A DNA stretch of 8,960 nt from Dialister sp. (GCA_022722495.1 JAIJLI010000056.1:1-8960); one strand, 5' to 3'. Shown: positions 1 to 6,629, counted from the stretch's first letter. Numbers and translations: made by a program. Notes: generated by a model not told the origin, from the letters alone.

Positions 1-735
1 GAGGAGGCTTTGATGCAGGCTAAGGCTGGTCGTGAGCACATCCTCAACTGCATGATGGAGACAATCTCTGAGCCACGTGCTGAGATGAAGCCACAGGTTC
101 CACGTATTGTAGCATTCGATATTCCTAAGGAGTTCATCGGTGCTGTCATCGGCCCTGGTGGTAAGATTATCCAGCAGATGCAGGAGGATACTGGTGCTAC
201 TATCACTATTGAGGAGACTGAAGGTAAGGGTCACGTACAGGTATCTGCTCCTAACAAGGATTCTATCGATGCTGCTTTGGCTAAGATCAAGGCTATCGTA
301 GCTGTTCCTGAGGTTGGTGAGGTTTACGAGGGTACTGTTCGTTCTATCATGCCTTACGGTTGCTTCGTGGAGATTCTTCCAGGTAAGGATGGTTTGCTCC
401 ACATCTCTGAGATCGATTGGAAGCGTCTTGAGACAGTTGAAGAGGCTGGCATCAAGGAAGGCGACAAGATCAAGGTGAAGTTGATGGAGATTGATCCTAA
501 GACTGGCAAGTACAAGCTCTCTCATCGTGTGTTGATGGAGAAGCCTGAGGGTTACGTAGAGCGTGAGCGTCGTCCACGTCCAGAGCGCGGTGAGCGTCGT
601 GGTCGTCGTGATGATCGTCATGAGGGTCGTGGTGAGCGTCCAGCTCGTCAGCCACGTCGTTACGAGCATCGTAACGAGGAGCAGGCTCCTAAGGATTTCA
701 ACGATTCTTTGGATCATAACAATGATGTAGAATAA
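1..735 (+). CDS. pnp: Polyribonucleotide nucleotidyltransferase (PNPase), C-terminal part, 5' truncated by window
   Basis: PNPase is a phosphorolytic 3'-5' exoribonuclease of mRNA decay. The frame is open from base 1, so the gene starts upstream; 244 codons remain of a protein usually about 700-750 residues long. Seen in order: the end of the second RNase PH-like unit ([11 protein letters not shown]), a KH domain at codons 35-100 with its GxxG loop in VIGPGGKII, an S1 RNA-binding domain at codons 105-177 ([32 protein letters not shown]), then a tail at codons 185-225 very rich in Arg, Glu and Gly. The RG-rich tail probably adds RNA affinity; that is inference. It ends in TAA and is followed 31 bp later by a strong terminator. 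Codon use (many GGT, GCT, CGT, GTT, AAG) is that of a highly expressed host gene and differs from the AT-rich element downstream, so this is the chromosomal flank. Confidence 0.97.
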   Translation, partial: EEALMQAKAGREHILNCMMETISEPRAEMKPQVPRIVAFDIPKEFIGAVIGPGGKIIQQMQEDTGATITIEETEGKGHVQVSAPNKDSIDAALAKIKAIVAVPEVGEVYEGTVRSIMPYGCFVEILPGKDGLLHISEIDWKRLETVEEAGIKEGDKIKVKLMEIDPKTGKYKLSHRVLMEKPEGYVERERRPRPERGERRGRRDDRHEGRGERPARQPRRYEHRNEEQAPKDFNDSLDHNNDVE

Positions 736-766
736 TCCTAGTATTATATACATTAATAATATAGAT

Positions 767-806
767 GGGTGCATTTCGTCAAAAAAGCGGAATGCACCCG
801 TTTTTT
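767..806 (+). terminator. Rho-independent terminator of pnp
   Basis: An 11-bp stem (767-777 with 789-799, arms GGGTGCATTTC and GGAATGCACCC, one G-T wobble) encloses an 11-nt loop. It is followed by G and a run of six T at 801-806. It sits 31 bp after the pnp stop and should end the pnp transcript. Confidence 0.93.
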
Positions 807-828
807 GTCAGAACCCTATGAAACTGTT

Positions 829-926
829 TCCTTAAGGAAAAAAATAAATATCCTTAAGGAAAAAAATATTTTCCCTTAAGGAAAAAATATATTCTCCTTA
901 AGGAAAAAATATATTCTCCTTAAGGA
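829..926. repeat. Five-copy array of CCTTAAGG palindromes with exact 22-bp period
   Basis: The 10-bp palindrome TCCTTAAGGA starts at 829, 851, 873, 895 and 917; the copy at 873 begins with C instead of T. Every start is exactly 22 bp after the previous one. The 12-bp connectors are A/T only or nearly so, each opening with an A5-A6 tract, and the connectors at 883-894 and 905-916 are identical. Twenty-two bp is close to two helical turns, so all palindromes and A-tracts face one side of the helix, which suggests a bent protein-binding array. It lies after the pnp terminator and is probably host intergenic DNA. No known family is claimed. Confidence 0.95.
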
Positions 927-1037
927 CACTTTTAATTGCAGAATTATATGTAAAAGATTCGTGATGAGTGTAAAGGGGGATAGTCTAAAAACATTGGGTG
1001 TAAACAGAGGGGAGCTTTAAGATGTCTAAAAGCAATA

Positions 1038-1067
1038 AAGCCCTGCAAGTGAAAACTTGCAAGGCTT
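1038..1067. repeat. Hairpin with GAAA tetraloop
   Basis: Arms 1038-1050 and 1055-1067 pair over 13 positions with one C-A mismatch (1043/1062), closing a GAAA loop. No T-run follows on the + strand (TATGTAG comes next) and the stretch before it on the other strand is only mildly T-rich, so it is at best a weak terminator. It could instead be a small structured RNA or a recombination-site element. Confidence 0.7.
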
Positions 1068-1071
1068 ATGT

Positions 1072-1103
1072 AGTGCGCTTCAAGATGGGCTTGAACTTTA
1101 GAG
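1072..1103 (-). other. tRNA 3'-end-like remnant (speculative)
   Basis: Read on the minus strand, the segment gives GTTCAAGCCCATC followed by TTGAAGCGCAC. This resembles a tRNA T-loop (TTCAAGC) with the 3' half of its T stem and an acceptor-stem side. The 5' half of the T stem does not match (CTTTA where CCATC would be needed), and no D or anticodon arm is visible. A truncated tRNA end next to a tyrosine integrase is what a used attachment site can look like. The same segment also forms a 6-bp hairpin (1079-1084 with 1090-1095), so the likeness may be chance. Confidence 0.3.
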
Positions 1104-1224
1104 GTTGAAATCTTATGAAATGTATAGAAATTGTAAGATGCATAAAATCAGGTAGTTATGATTTATGTTAAAGCTGTATATGTTTGTTAAAGTTTCAAAG
1201 ATAGAATTAAAATGGGTGCTTATC

Positions 1225-1262
1225 GGGTGCATTTTTGAGGCAAAAGTATTATCTTTGCACCC
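1225..1262 (+). promoter_or_regulatory. Integrase promoter with overlapping inverted repeat
   Basis: TATCTTTG at 1250-1257 fits the Bacteroidetes -7 box TAnnTTTG and lies 23 bp before the int start codon. No good TTTG -33 box is present at the usual spacing. The box lies inside an inverted repeat: GGGTGCA at 1225-1231 pairs perfectly with TGCACCC at 1256-1262. A second GGGTGC lies at 1214-1219, 11 bp (one helical turn) upstream. This layout would suit an operator that a repressor occupies to keep int silent. Confidence 0.6.
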
Positions 1263-1280
1263 AACAAAATAATAGAATAT

Positions 1281-2741
1281 ATGGCACAGTTTTTCTTACG
1301 TAGTTCAAGAACATCAGGAGAGGCTCCTCTCTATACCAAGATAAGGCGTAATGGCTTTCAGCTTTATGTCTGCACTGGTATTAATGTCGATATCCAAGAA
1401 TGGAATAAGTCGCAAAAGAGTATGGCTGCTCTAAAAAGGTATGAAGCGACACCTGCAGGAATGAAAGTTCATAACTTGCAGGTGGAGGTGATGAATGCTA
1501 TAGATTCTCTTTATTCCGAAAAGCGAATCAAATCAAAGGAGGATAAAGAACTTGTTGAAAAGACTATTTCTTCTATAGTCAATGGTACTGTAGAAGAAAT
1601 ACAAGAACGTATTATGGTGAATGAGGGGGAAGAGTTGAAGTATATTCATCGCTATTATGATTATTTCTTTGCTGGTATTTCTGATGGTTCTATTCGTCAT
1701 GGTAACAATGCTGTTTATTCTGAAGGTTCTGTTGGCGTTTGGAAGTGCTTTGGAGATTATCTGAAAGTATATTGTAAGAAGAATATGTTGTTTTCTCAAA
1801 TAGATAAACCTTTTGCTGATCGATTCACGTTGTTTTTGGAAAGGAAAGGTTTGATGATGCATACAGTCAACAAGCATGTCTCTTGTTTCCGTAAACTTTG
1901 TAATCTTGCAGCGATGGAAGGTTATAATTCAAATGCCGTGTCCCTTCGGGTTTGGAAGGATAAAACTGTCAAAGAGGAAGAGAAACGTAAGGAAATCTAT
2001 CTTACTGATGAGGAAATTGATGGCATGTATAAAATGGAACTGACAGGTATGGAGGAGAAAGTACGTGATATATTTCTGTTGGGGTATTTTAGTTGTCAAA
2101 GATATAGCGATTATAGTGAGTTGAAAAAGAAGAATTTTATTACGTACAATAAGGAACTTGGTATTATCACTTTAACGCAAAAGAAAACAGGTAGGGAAGT
2201 TTGTGTGCCAATAGTTGATGACAGGGTTTATGAGTTGTGTAATAAATATCATTATGTTTTTCCTACTGTGACAGAACAACAGTTGAATGAGAAAATCAAA
2301 GTTGTGGCACAGAAATTGTCTGCAACTATGCCATCAATGGGTGAAAAGGAGATTACTGTGCTTACTTCTAGAGAAAAAAGTGCTGAGGAAACTTATTCAA
2401 AACTCTTGAAGAAGAAAAAAGCAGGAGTAAAGTTTACCGAAAACGAACGCAAACGTTTTGGTAAATTGAATAAGGTTGCTATGCTGCATGGTGGTGAAAC
2501 TCTTTATGAACGTAATAAAGATGGCGAGGTTATTCGACCAAAATTTCAGTTGGTGTCCTCGCATACTTCTCGTAGAAGTGGAGTAACTAATATGTATAAG
2601 ATGGGCATTCTGTCTAATATAGAAATGCGTAGTATAACAGGACATCGCTCAGAGAAAGTCTTTGAAACCTATATAAAGGTAAGTAAGGCAGAACAAGCAC
2701 AGCAGATTGCCCAAAAGTTGAAGGCAGCAAAAGTAAAGTAA
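1281..2741 (+). CDS. int: Tyrosine recombinase / site-specific integrase
   Basis: Catalyses DNA strand exchange for integration and excision of the element. The 486-aa protein has an N-terminal arm-binding domain (residues 1-70, beginning with FFLRSSRTSGEAPLYTKIRRNG), a SAM-like core-binding domain (about 115-225) and a C-terminal catalytic domain (about 240-480). The catalytic set is complete: Arg274 (CQRYSDY), Lys301/302 (TQKKTGREV), His428 and Arg431 (SSHTSRRS), His455 (TGHRSEK) and nucleophile Tyr464 (FETYIK). Residues about 350-415 form a charged, Lys/Glu-rich segment between the Lys strand and the HxxR box that is longer than in the usual Bacteroides integrases I know. The start is the first ATG after an A/T-rich leader; no Shine-Dalgarno is expected in this phylum. 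It is the left-most gene of the element and looks intact. Confidence 0.96.
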   Translation: MAQFFLRSSRTSGEAPLYTKIRRNGFQLYVCTGINVDIQEWNKSQKSMAALKRYEATPAGMKVHNLQVEVMNAIDSLYSEKRIKSKEDKELVEKTISSIVNGTVEEIQERIMVNEGEELKYIHRYYDYFFAGISDGSIRHGNNAVYSEGSVGVWKCFGDYLKVYCKKNMLFSQIDKPFADRFTLFLERKGLMMHTVNKHVSCFRKLCNLAAMEGYNSNAVSLRVWKDKTVKEEEKRKEIYLTDEEIDGMYKMELTGMEEKVRDIFLLGYFSCQRYSDYSELKKKNFITYNKELGIITLTQKKTGREVCVPIVDDRVYELCNKYHYVFPTVTEQQLNEKIKVVAQKLSATMPSMGEKEITVLTSREKSAEETYSKLLKKKKAGVKFTENERKRFGKLNKVAMLHGGETLYERNKDGEVIRPKFQLVSSHTSRRSGVTNMYKMGILSNIEMRSITGHRSEKVFETYIKVSKAEQAQQIAQKLKAAKVK

Positions 2742-2749
2742 AACTATAA

Positions 2750-2790
2750 GTTGACAAGTTGAAAATGATTAGGCGTTTTCAACTTTCAAC
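2750..2790. terminator. Strong hairpin after int, possible terminator
   Basis: A perfect 10-bp stem (2756-2765, AAGTTGAAAA, with 2776-2785, TTTTCAACTT) encloses a 10-nt loop. It extends by five more pairs across one bulged base (2750-2754 with 2786-2790). There is no clear T-run after it, so termination may be partial or the site may be an RNA-processing or protein-binding structure that separates int from the next gene. Confidence 0.6.
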
Positions 2791-2809
2791 ATCATAAAAG
2801 TATTAAAAA

Positions 2810-3913
2810 ATGAAACTTGAAGAATTGAAAAAACAATTGCCAGCTTGGAAAGAAAGCAATGCTGAGTTTTATAATAATTATGTCCATGCAATTAGAGGTG
2901 GTAAAGCAACTCTTTCTGCTTATATGCATATCTATGATTATGCTATGGGCTTGATTTCAGATTTACCACAGACGGTAAAATTTGGTAGTTATGGAACGAT
3001 ATTCAAAAACTATCATTATAAGTTAGGATTTAATGGCTTGTTAGGAATGCTATTGCAGGTTTTTGAAAACGATAAAATGCTGTATTTTCAGGCTCAGGTA
3101 AATCGTGAAAAATTGAAGATGGCTATATTATATTGGTTCTTATTTGATGATTATCATTATAATTTGATGCTGGCAATTAAAAAATATCCAAGCCAAGAAC
3201 TTAAAATGCAGTTGGAAGAATTAGAAGAGCAAGTGATAGAAAACGCTCTTGTCTTAGGTATAAAAGATAGAGAATATTGGGAGGAACAGCTTGCAAAAGG
3301 CGAATTGATAATTACTGGTAATAAATTACGTAAATGCTTTTTTGTAGAATTGGAAGAAAATTTCAATGTGGAGGAATTTGAAGAAATAGAAGAATTGCAA
3401 GAGAAAGTTACATCAAATAATTTGGAGGACAATGAAGAAGCAAAAGATGATACTGAGGTTAATGATTCGGAACTCTTGAAGGAAAAGGTAACAACTTGTA
3501 ATGATAAACCACAGCGTGGGAGAAAACCAGCTTTCTTTGGCATTGATAGTTTACAGAAATTGTTTGCAATAAAAATGAATCAGGAGAAAGCAAATGAGGT
3601 TATAACCATGATGGAAAATGAAGCGTCATTGGAACTATACAATGGTATAAAATTAGTGTCCATGATAGTTGCTTTGGAGGCTTGTGGATATATTGACTAT
3701 TTATTGGGCGGTAAGGTTTCTGGCTTTTATAAGCTGTTGCCAGAAAGTTGTCGTCGAGTTTTGGCTTATGATACATTTAATGAATATTATAATAATATGC
3801 ATTTGTACCATTTCGAGAACAAGTGTTTTGACCAAAAAATAAAGGATGGGACAAAGGAAAACTGGGAGAAAGAAATAAAACGGTATATATTGATGTTTCA
3901 AGGAATAAAATAA
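2810..3913 (+). CDS. Hypothetical protein with acidic linker and AT-hook-like motif
   Basis: I do not recognise the family. The 367-aa protein has three parts: an alpha-helical region at residues 1-175, rich in Tyr/Phe/Leu (for example YWFLFDDYHYNLMLAIKKY) but with no clear transmembrane segment; a strongly acidic linker at about 180-225; and a C-terminal domain at 240-367 entered through QRGRKPAFF, an AT-hook-like minor-groove motif. The C-terminal part (CGYIDYLL..SGFYKLLPES..AYDTFNEYYNNM) recalls small modules at the ends of Bacteroides element proteins of unknown function, but this is from memory. No signal peptide and no catalytic motif are visible. Lying between int and the replication block and possibly DNA-binding, it may be an accessory or regulatory protein of excision. 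The hairpin upstream and the phased repeats downstream suggest its own transcription unit or partial read-through from int. Confidence 0.85.
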   Translation: MKLEELKKQLPAWKESNAEFYNNYVHAIRGGKATLSAYMHIYDYAMGLISDLPQTVKFGSYGTIFKNYHYKLGFNGLLGMLLQVFENDKMLYFQAQVNREKLKMAILYWFLFDDYHYNLMLAIKKYPSQELKMQLEELEEQVIENALVLGIKDREYWEEQLAKGELIITGNKLRKCFFVELEENFNVEEFEEIEELQEKVTSNNLEDNEEAKDDTEVNDSELLKEKVTTCNDKPQRGRKPAFFGIDSLQKLFAIKMNQEKANEVITMMENEASLELYNGIKLVSMIVALEACGYIDYLLGGKVSGFYKLLPESCRRVLAYDTFNEYYNNMHLYHFENKCFDQKIKDGTKENWEKEIKRYILMFQGIK

Positions 3914-3935
3914 TAGAGATAGAACTTGATATTTA

Positions 3936-4003
3936 ATGCCATGAAATGCCAATAAATACCAAATTAGTTGTCTATCAATTAGATGGCATTTCTTGGTATC
4001 TGT
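3936..4003. repeat. Helically phased iteron-like repeats (three direct, two inverted)
   Basis: ATGCCA at 3936, ATGCCA at 3946 and ATACCA at 3956 stand at exactly 10-bp steps. They are followed in opposite orientation by TGGCAT at 3984 and TGGTAT at 3994, again 10 bp apart. GAAATGCCA (3943-3951) pairs exactly with TGGCATTTC (3984-3992), and ATACCAA (3956-3962) with TTGGTAT (3993-3999); the order of these arms is interlaced rather than nested. One-turn phasing points to cooperative protein binding on DNA. Placed just upstream of the HTH, ATPase and primase genes, the block is a candidate replication origin of the excised circle or an operator. Confidence 0.8.
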
Positions 4004-4021
4004 AATTTCAAAACAATTTTA

Positions 4022-4084
4022 TAATTTTGCCCCCGAATGGATTAGCTACCAATTCTATTCGAGGGCATAAGCATGCGTGTGCCC
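4022..4084 (+). promoter_or_regulatory. Promoter box and hairpins upstream of the HTH-repA-primase operon
   Basis: TAATTTTG at 4022-4029 fits the TAnnTTTG -7 box. Directly over it starts an 11-position stem with one mismatch (4028-4038 with 4057-4067, TGCCCCCGAAT against ATTCGAGGGCA). The right arm's GGGCA (4063-4067) could also pair with TGCCC at 4080-4084. Because the first arm overlaps the promoter and would lie before the transcript start, an operator-type DNA palindrome is more likely than an attenuator. The gene starts at 4115, leaving a leader of roughly 80 nt. Confidence 0.55.
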
Positions 4085-4114
4085 ATAAGTATTAATTTTT
4101 AATGTAGATTAGTT

Positions 4115-4411
4115 ATGGACAGCGTAATTATACTAAACAAGGAACAGTTCCAGGATGCTATCTATAGAGCTGTGAGTCGATGCCTTGATGAAAGAAATAT
4201 CGACATGATGATAAACTCTTCTAATAATGAGAAGGGTTTCTATAGCCGTGATGAGTTGTGCGATTTGCTTCATATCGCATACCCTACGTTATGGCGTATA
4301 GAGAAGAGTGGTTTGCTGAAGAGCCAAAAGGTAGGGCGTAAAAACTTGTACTTCAAGCAAGAGGTTGACCAATTGGTGAAGTCGGGTAAGCTGGCTAAGT
4401 ACAATCGTTAA
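4115..4411 (+). CDS. Small helix-turn-helix protein (excisionase/MerR-like HTH_17 family)
   Basis: A 98-aa DNA-binding protein. Residues 1-40 look like a helical lead (LNKEQFQDAIYRAVSRCLDERN). Residues 42-85 are a winged HTH of the excisionase type: FYSRDELCDLLHIAYPTLWRIEKSGLLKSQKVGRKNLYFKQEVDQL, with the usual 'Leu-His..Tyr-Pro-Thr-Leu-Trp' recognition helix and the 'KVGRKNLYF' wing. Such proteins in Bacteroides elements either act as recombination directionality factors with Int or regulate the replication genes. The phased repeats just upstream are a plausible binding site. It is followed after 2 bp by the ATPase gene, so the two are almost certainly co-transcribed and perhaps translationally coupled. 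Confidence 0.9.
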   Translation: MDSVIILNKEQFQDAIYRAVSRCLDERNIDMMINSSNNEKGFYSRDELCDLLHIAYPTLWRIEKSGLLKSQKVGRKNLYFKQEVDQLVKSGKLAKYNR

Positions 4412-4413
4412 TA

Positions 4414-5415
4414 ATGCACAGGGGTATGGAAAATTATGTTCATGGCATTATTAACGATGTGGCTCAAAAGCAAGCTTTATTTGCGAAGCAAGCTAATCCT
4501 TTAAATGAAATTACTGGTGAGATGTTGTTAAATCGTAATGTTCAAGAGATTCCTTCTCTATTGGATCCTTTGCTGCCAAAGGTAGGGTTGGCTTGTTTAG
4601 CTGGTAGTTCTGATACAGGAAAATCTGCTTTCTTGCGTCAATTTTCTATGTGCGTAGCAGCAGGATTGCCTTCTTTCTTGGGAATGAAATTGAATGTAGA
4701 ACACAGAAGTGCAATCTATGTCTCTACTGAAGATGATGAAACTGCTAATGCTTACTTGATGGTGCGACAAAATCAGCAACTTAGCTTGCAACCATCAGAG
4801 TTGGGGGGATTGCGTTTTTTGTTTGATTCGGAAAAAGTTGTGGAAGAATTGGATAAGCGTTTATCAGCTAAACCTGCAGATTTGGTGATTGTGGATTGTT
4901 TCTCTGATCTGTATATGGGAAGCATGAATGAAAGTAACCAGGTTCGCTTGTTTTTAAATCAATACTCCCAACTTGCTAGCAAGCATAAGTGTCTAATCAT
5001 TTTTTTGCATCACTGTGGTAAGCGAACCGAGAATTTTATGCCATCAAAGCATAATCTCTTAGGTAGCCAGGCTTTTGAAGCGAAGATGCGATTGGTGTTA
5101 GAACTTCGAACGGACATAGAAAATGTAACTTATAAGCATCTATGTTGTGTAAAAGGCAATTATCTTTCTGCTGAATACAAAACAGAATCCATCAAGTTGA
5201 AATTCTCGGATAGTCTTACTTTCTCAGAGACAGGTGAACATGTGCCATTTGAGAACCTTTTGCCAATTTCATCGGATAATGAAACAAAGTACAATGCTAT
5301 TATGCAGTTCAAGGCTGATGGCTTGACTTTGGATGAGATTGCTAAGAAGGTGGGGTATAAAGATAAGTCTGGTGTTTCTAAATTCTTGGCTAGATATGAT
5401 AAAACTAAACATTAA
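4414..5415 (+). CDS. RepA-like RecA-fold ATPase / replicative helicase (AAA_25 type)
   Basis: A 333-aa P-loop protein of the kind found in replication modules of plasmids and IMEs, where a hexamer is thought to unwind the origin or load the replisome. Visible motifs: Walker A GSSDTGKS at residues 64-71, an acidic segment VSTEDDE (103-109) after the second strand, Walker B LVIVDCF with Asp161, and a sensor strand LIIFLHHCGK (194-203) typical of RepA/DnaB-like RecA folds. Residues 297-328 (DGLTLDEIAKKVGYKDKSGVSKFLARY) form a C-terminal HTH. The start at 4414 lies 2 bp after the previous stop; the Met at codon 5 (4426) is an alternative. The stop is 4 bp before the primase-like gene, which supports one operon. 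The gene looks intact. Confidence 0.92.
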   Translation: MHRGMENYVHGIINDVAQKQALFAKQANPLNEITGEMLLNRNVQEIPSLLDPLLPKVGLACLAGSSDTGKSAFLRQFSMCVAAGLPSFLGMKLNVEHRSAIYVSTEDDETANAYLMVRQNQQLSLQPSELGGLRFLFDSEKVVEELDKRLSAKPADLVIVDCFSDLYMGSMNESNQVRLFLNQYSQLASKHKCLIIFLHHCGKRTENFMPSKHNLLGSQAFEAKMRLVLELRTDIENVTYKHLCCVKGNYLSAEYKTESIKLKFSDSLTFSETGEHVPFENLLPISSDNETKYNAIMQFKADGLTLDEIAKKVGYKDKSGVSKFLARYDKTKH

Positions 5416-5419
5416 GACT

Positions 5420-6465
5420 ATGGATAATTATGACTATGTGGCTTTGACGAACGAAGTAGTTCGACGGGGCGCTAATCTTTTTGGGACCTTTGAAGAGTGG
5501 ACGAAAGGTGCTTTTGCTTTGTCTGCACTAGGTGAGAATGGGCGTGTTTTATTCAAGAACATCAGTAAGCTGAGTGATAAATATAACGAAGTTGAAAATG
5601 ATAAAAAATTCACGAATGCTTTGCGTACAAACAATCAGGTAAGTATAGCGTCATTTATCTACATGTGTCAACAGAAAGGCATAGATACCAACAAGTTCTT
5701 CTTGAAAGATGGTAAAGGGACAGGATCGTCTCTAGTTGTCCCTACAATTCGTCAAGTGAAAAGTCTAGCTGCATTTGTTGACATAGATGGACATTATGTA
5801 ACAGATAGTTTGGATGTGCAAATGAAATCGGATTTTGTTACGTTTTTGAAGATGTTGGTTGATGATGATGACAGAATCAGAAACATTGTGGAAACCTATA
5901 AAATAGGGGTGACAAAACAACAGCACACAATCTTTTGGTATGTGGATATAGAAGGCAAGGTAAGATATGGAAAAATAATGGCTTATGGAAAAGATGGACA
6001 CCGAATGCATGATATTATTCCGCAAAGCATCCCTTGTGAACTATCTAAGCAGGGTAAATATCTAAAGACTATACCATCAAGAAAACATTGTTTGGTGAAC
6101 ATCTTCTAAATGACCCTATGTATGCCGATAAGTTGATAGGTATTGTTGAAAGTGAGAAAACTGCTATTATTTGCTCTTTATGTATCTCTGATGTGCTTTG
6201 GATGGCAACAGGCTCTCTTGGTAATTTGCAAGCAGAAAGATTGCAAGCAGTCAAGTCAAGACGTGTAATCCTTTATCCAGATGCCGATGAAATGTCACAA
6301 CCATTCTGTAAATGGAAGGCTTCTGCTGATGCGTTGAATGAAAAGGGATGGCAGATTCAGGTGAGTGGTTATTTGGAGACTGTTGCTACCTTTGAGCAGA
6401 AGCAGAAAAAGATAGATATAGCAGATCTTTTGGTGGCTAATTTACAAGAATATGGTGCTGGGTAG
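5420..6465 (+). pseudogene. Primase-like protein (PriCT-like domain + DUF6371/Toprim-like), frameshifted
   Basis: Two overlapping frames make one protein of about 348 residues. The first frame (5420-6109, 229 aa) has an N-terminal PriCT/VirE-like region (EWTKGAFALSALGENGRVLFKNIS, SIASFIYMCQQKGID) and the start of a DUF6371-type domain (SDFVTFLKML, TYKIGVTKQQHTIFWYVDIEGKVRYGKIMAYG). It runs off into VNIF and a TAA. The second frame (about 6088-6465) continues the family pattern FGEHLLND, then Toprim-like motifs: VESEKTAI with the catalytic-type Glu, and YPDAD. The switch lies at 6083-6094, near TTGTTTGG; loss of one T from a T4 run would explain it. Expected role is priming replication of the excised circle with the upstream ATPase. 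The final stop is TAG. The start is the ATG 4 bp after the ATPase stop; upstream codons of that frame overlap the ATPase. The break could be real decay or a single-base sequence error. Confidence 0.82.
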
Positions 6466-6481
6466 TTAGTTTAGAATGGCT

Positions 6482-6570
6482 CCTTGTGGTAGTCTGTAGC
6501 AAGATATGCCGAGGTATTACTTTCACTACGTTTCGTAATCCTCTGCACTCTTGCATACTTCCCACAAAGG
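6482..6570. other. oriT: Candidate oriT: long composite hairpin upstream of mob genes
   Basis: The gap between the primase-like gene and the mob genes contains a nested stem: CCTTGTGG (6482-6489) with CCACAAAGG (6562-6570, one bulged A); GTAGCAAGA (6496-6504) with TCTTGCATAC (6549-6558, one bulged A); GAGG (6511-6514) with CCTC (6540-6543); ATTAC (6516-6520) with GTAAT (6535-6539). The 14-nt loop is TTTCACTACGTTTC. The position just before a RHH accessory and a MOBP relaxase is where oriT lies in related elements. Composition is less AT-rich than the flanking genes, as expected for constrained non-coding DNA. A structured RNA is the alternative. The nic site cannot be named from sequence alone. 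Confidence 0.6.
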
Positions 6571-6629
6571 TCGTATGAGAACTATTCGCAGGCTCACAGT
6601 TTATTATGAATGATTAAAGAAAAAATGAT

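Larger units (their letters stand above)
927..1249. other. Intergenic stretch between host repeat array and element; no convincing gene
   Basis: I see no credible coding region here. The stretch holds two copies of GTGTAAA 30 bp apart (968-974, 998-1004), a strong GNRA-loop hairpin (1038-1067), a tRNA-3'-end-like fragment (about 1073-1095), and two copies of TGTTAAAG 19 bp apart (1166-1173, 1185-1192). CAAAGATA at 1196-1203 is the exact reverse complement of the TATCTTTG promoter box at 1250-1257. Short direct and inverted repeats at this place next to int could be arm-type sites for the integrase, but that is inference. Confidence 0.5.

Noticed and set aside
829..926. CRISPR array
   Set aside because: Repeats are only 10-bp palindromes, connectors are 12 bp of A/T and partly identical, and there are no cas genes.
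961..1020. Small ORF of 19 codons starting with GTG ATG
   Set aside because: No promoter box or start context, no recognisable peptide; such a length is expected by chance.
3157..3543. Minus-strand open frames across the element, such as this 128-codon one
   Set aside because: They lie opposite convincing + strand genes, are of low complexity (Ser/Phe-rich complement of Glu/Lys-rich sequence) and have no promoter or family features.
4028..4084. Transcription attenuator with alternative hairpins
   Set aside because: If the TAATTTTG box is the promoter, the first arm lies upstream of or at the transcript start and cannot compete in RNA; a DNA operator is more likely.
6080..6096. Programmed -1 ribosomal frameshift in the primase-like gene
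   Set aside because: No X XXY YYZ slippery heptamer in the zero frame (AGA AAA CAT TGT) and no clear pseudoknot just after; a one-base indel explains it better.
6463..6609. Readthrough extension of the primase-like gene into the mob upstream gap
   Set aside because: It would need three TAG codons as sense, and the segment is explained by a nested hairpin; the TAG at 6463 is in a natural place for the protein to end.
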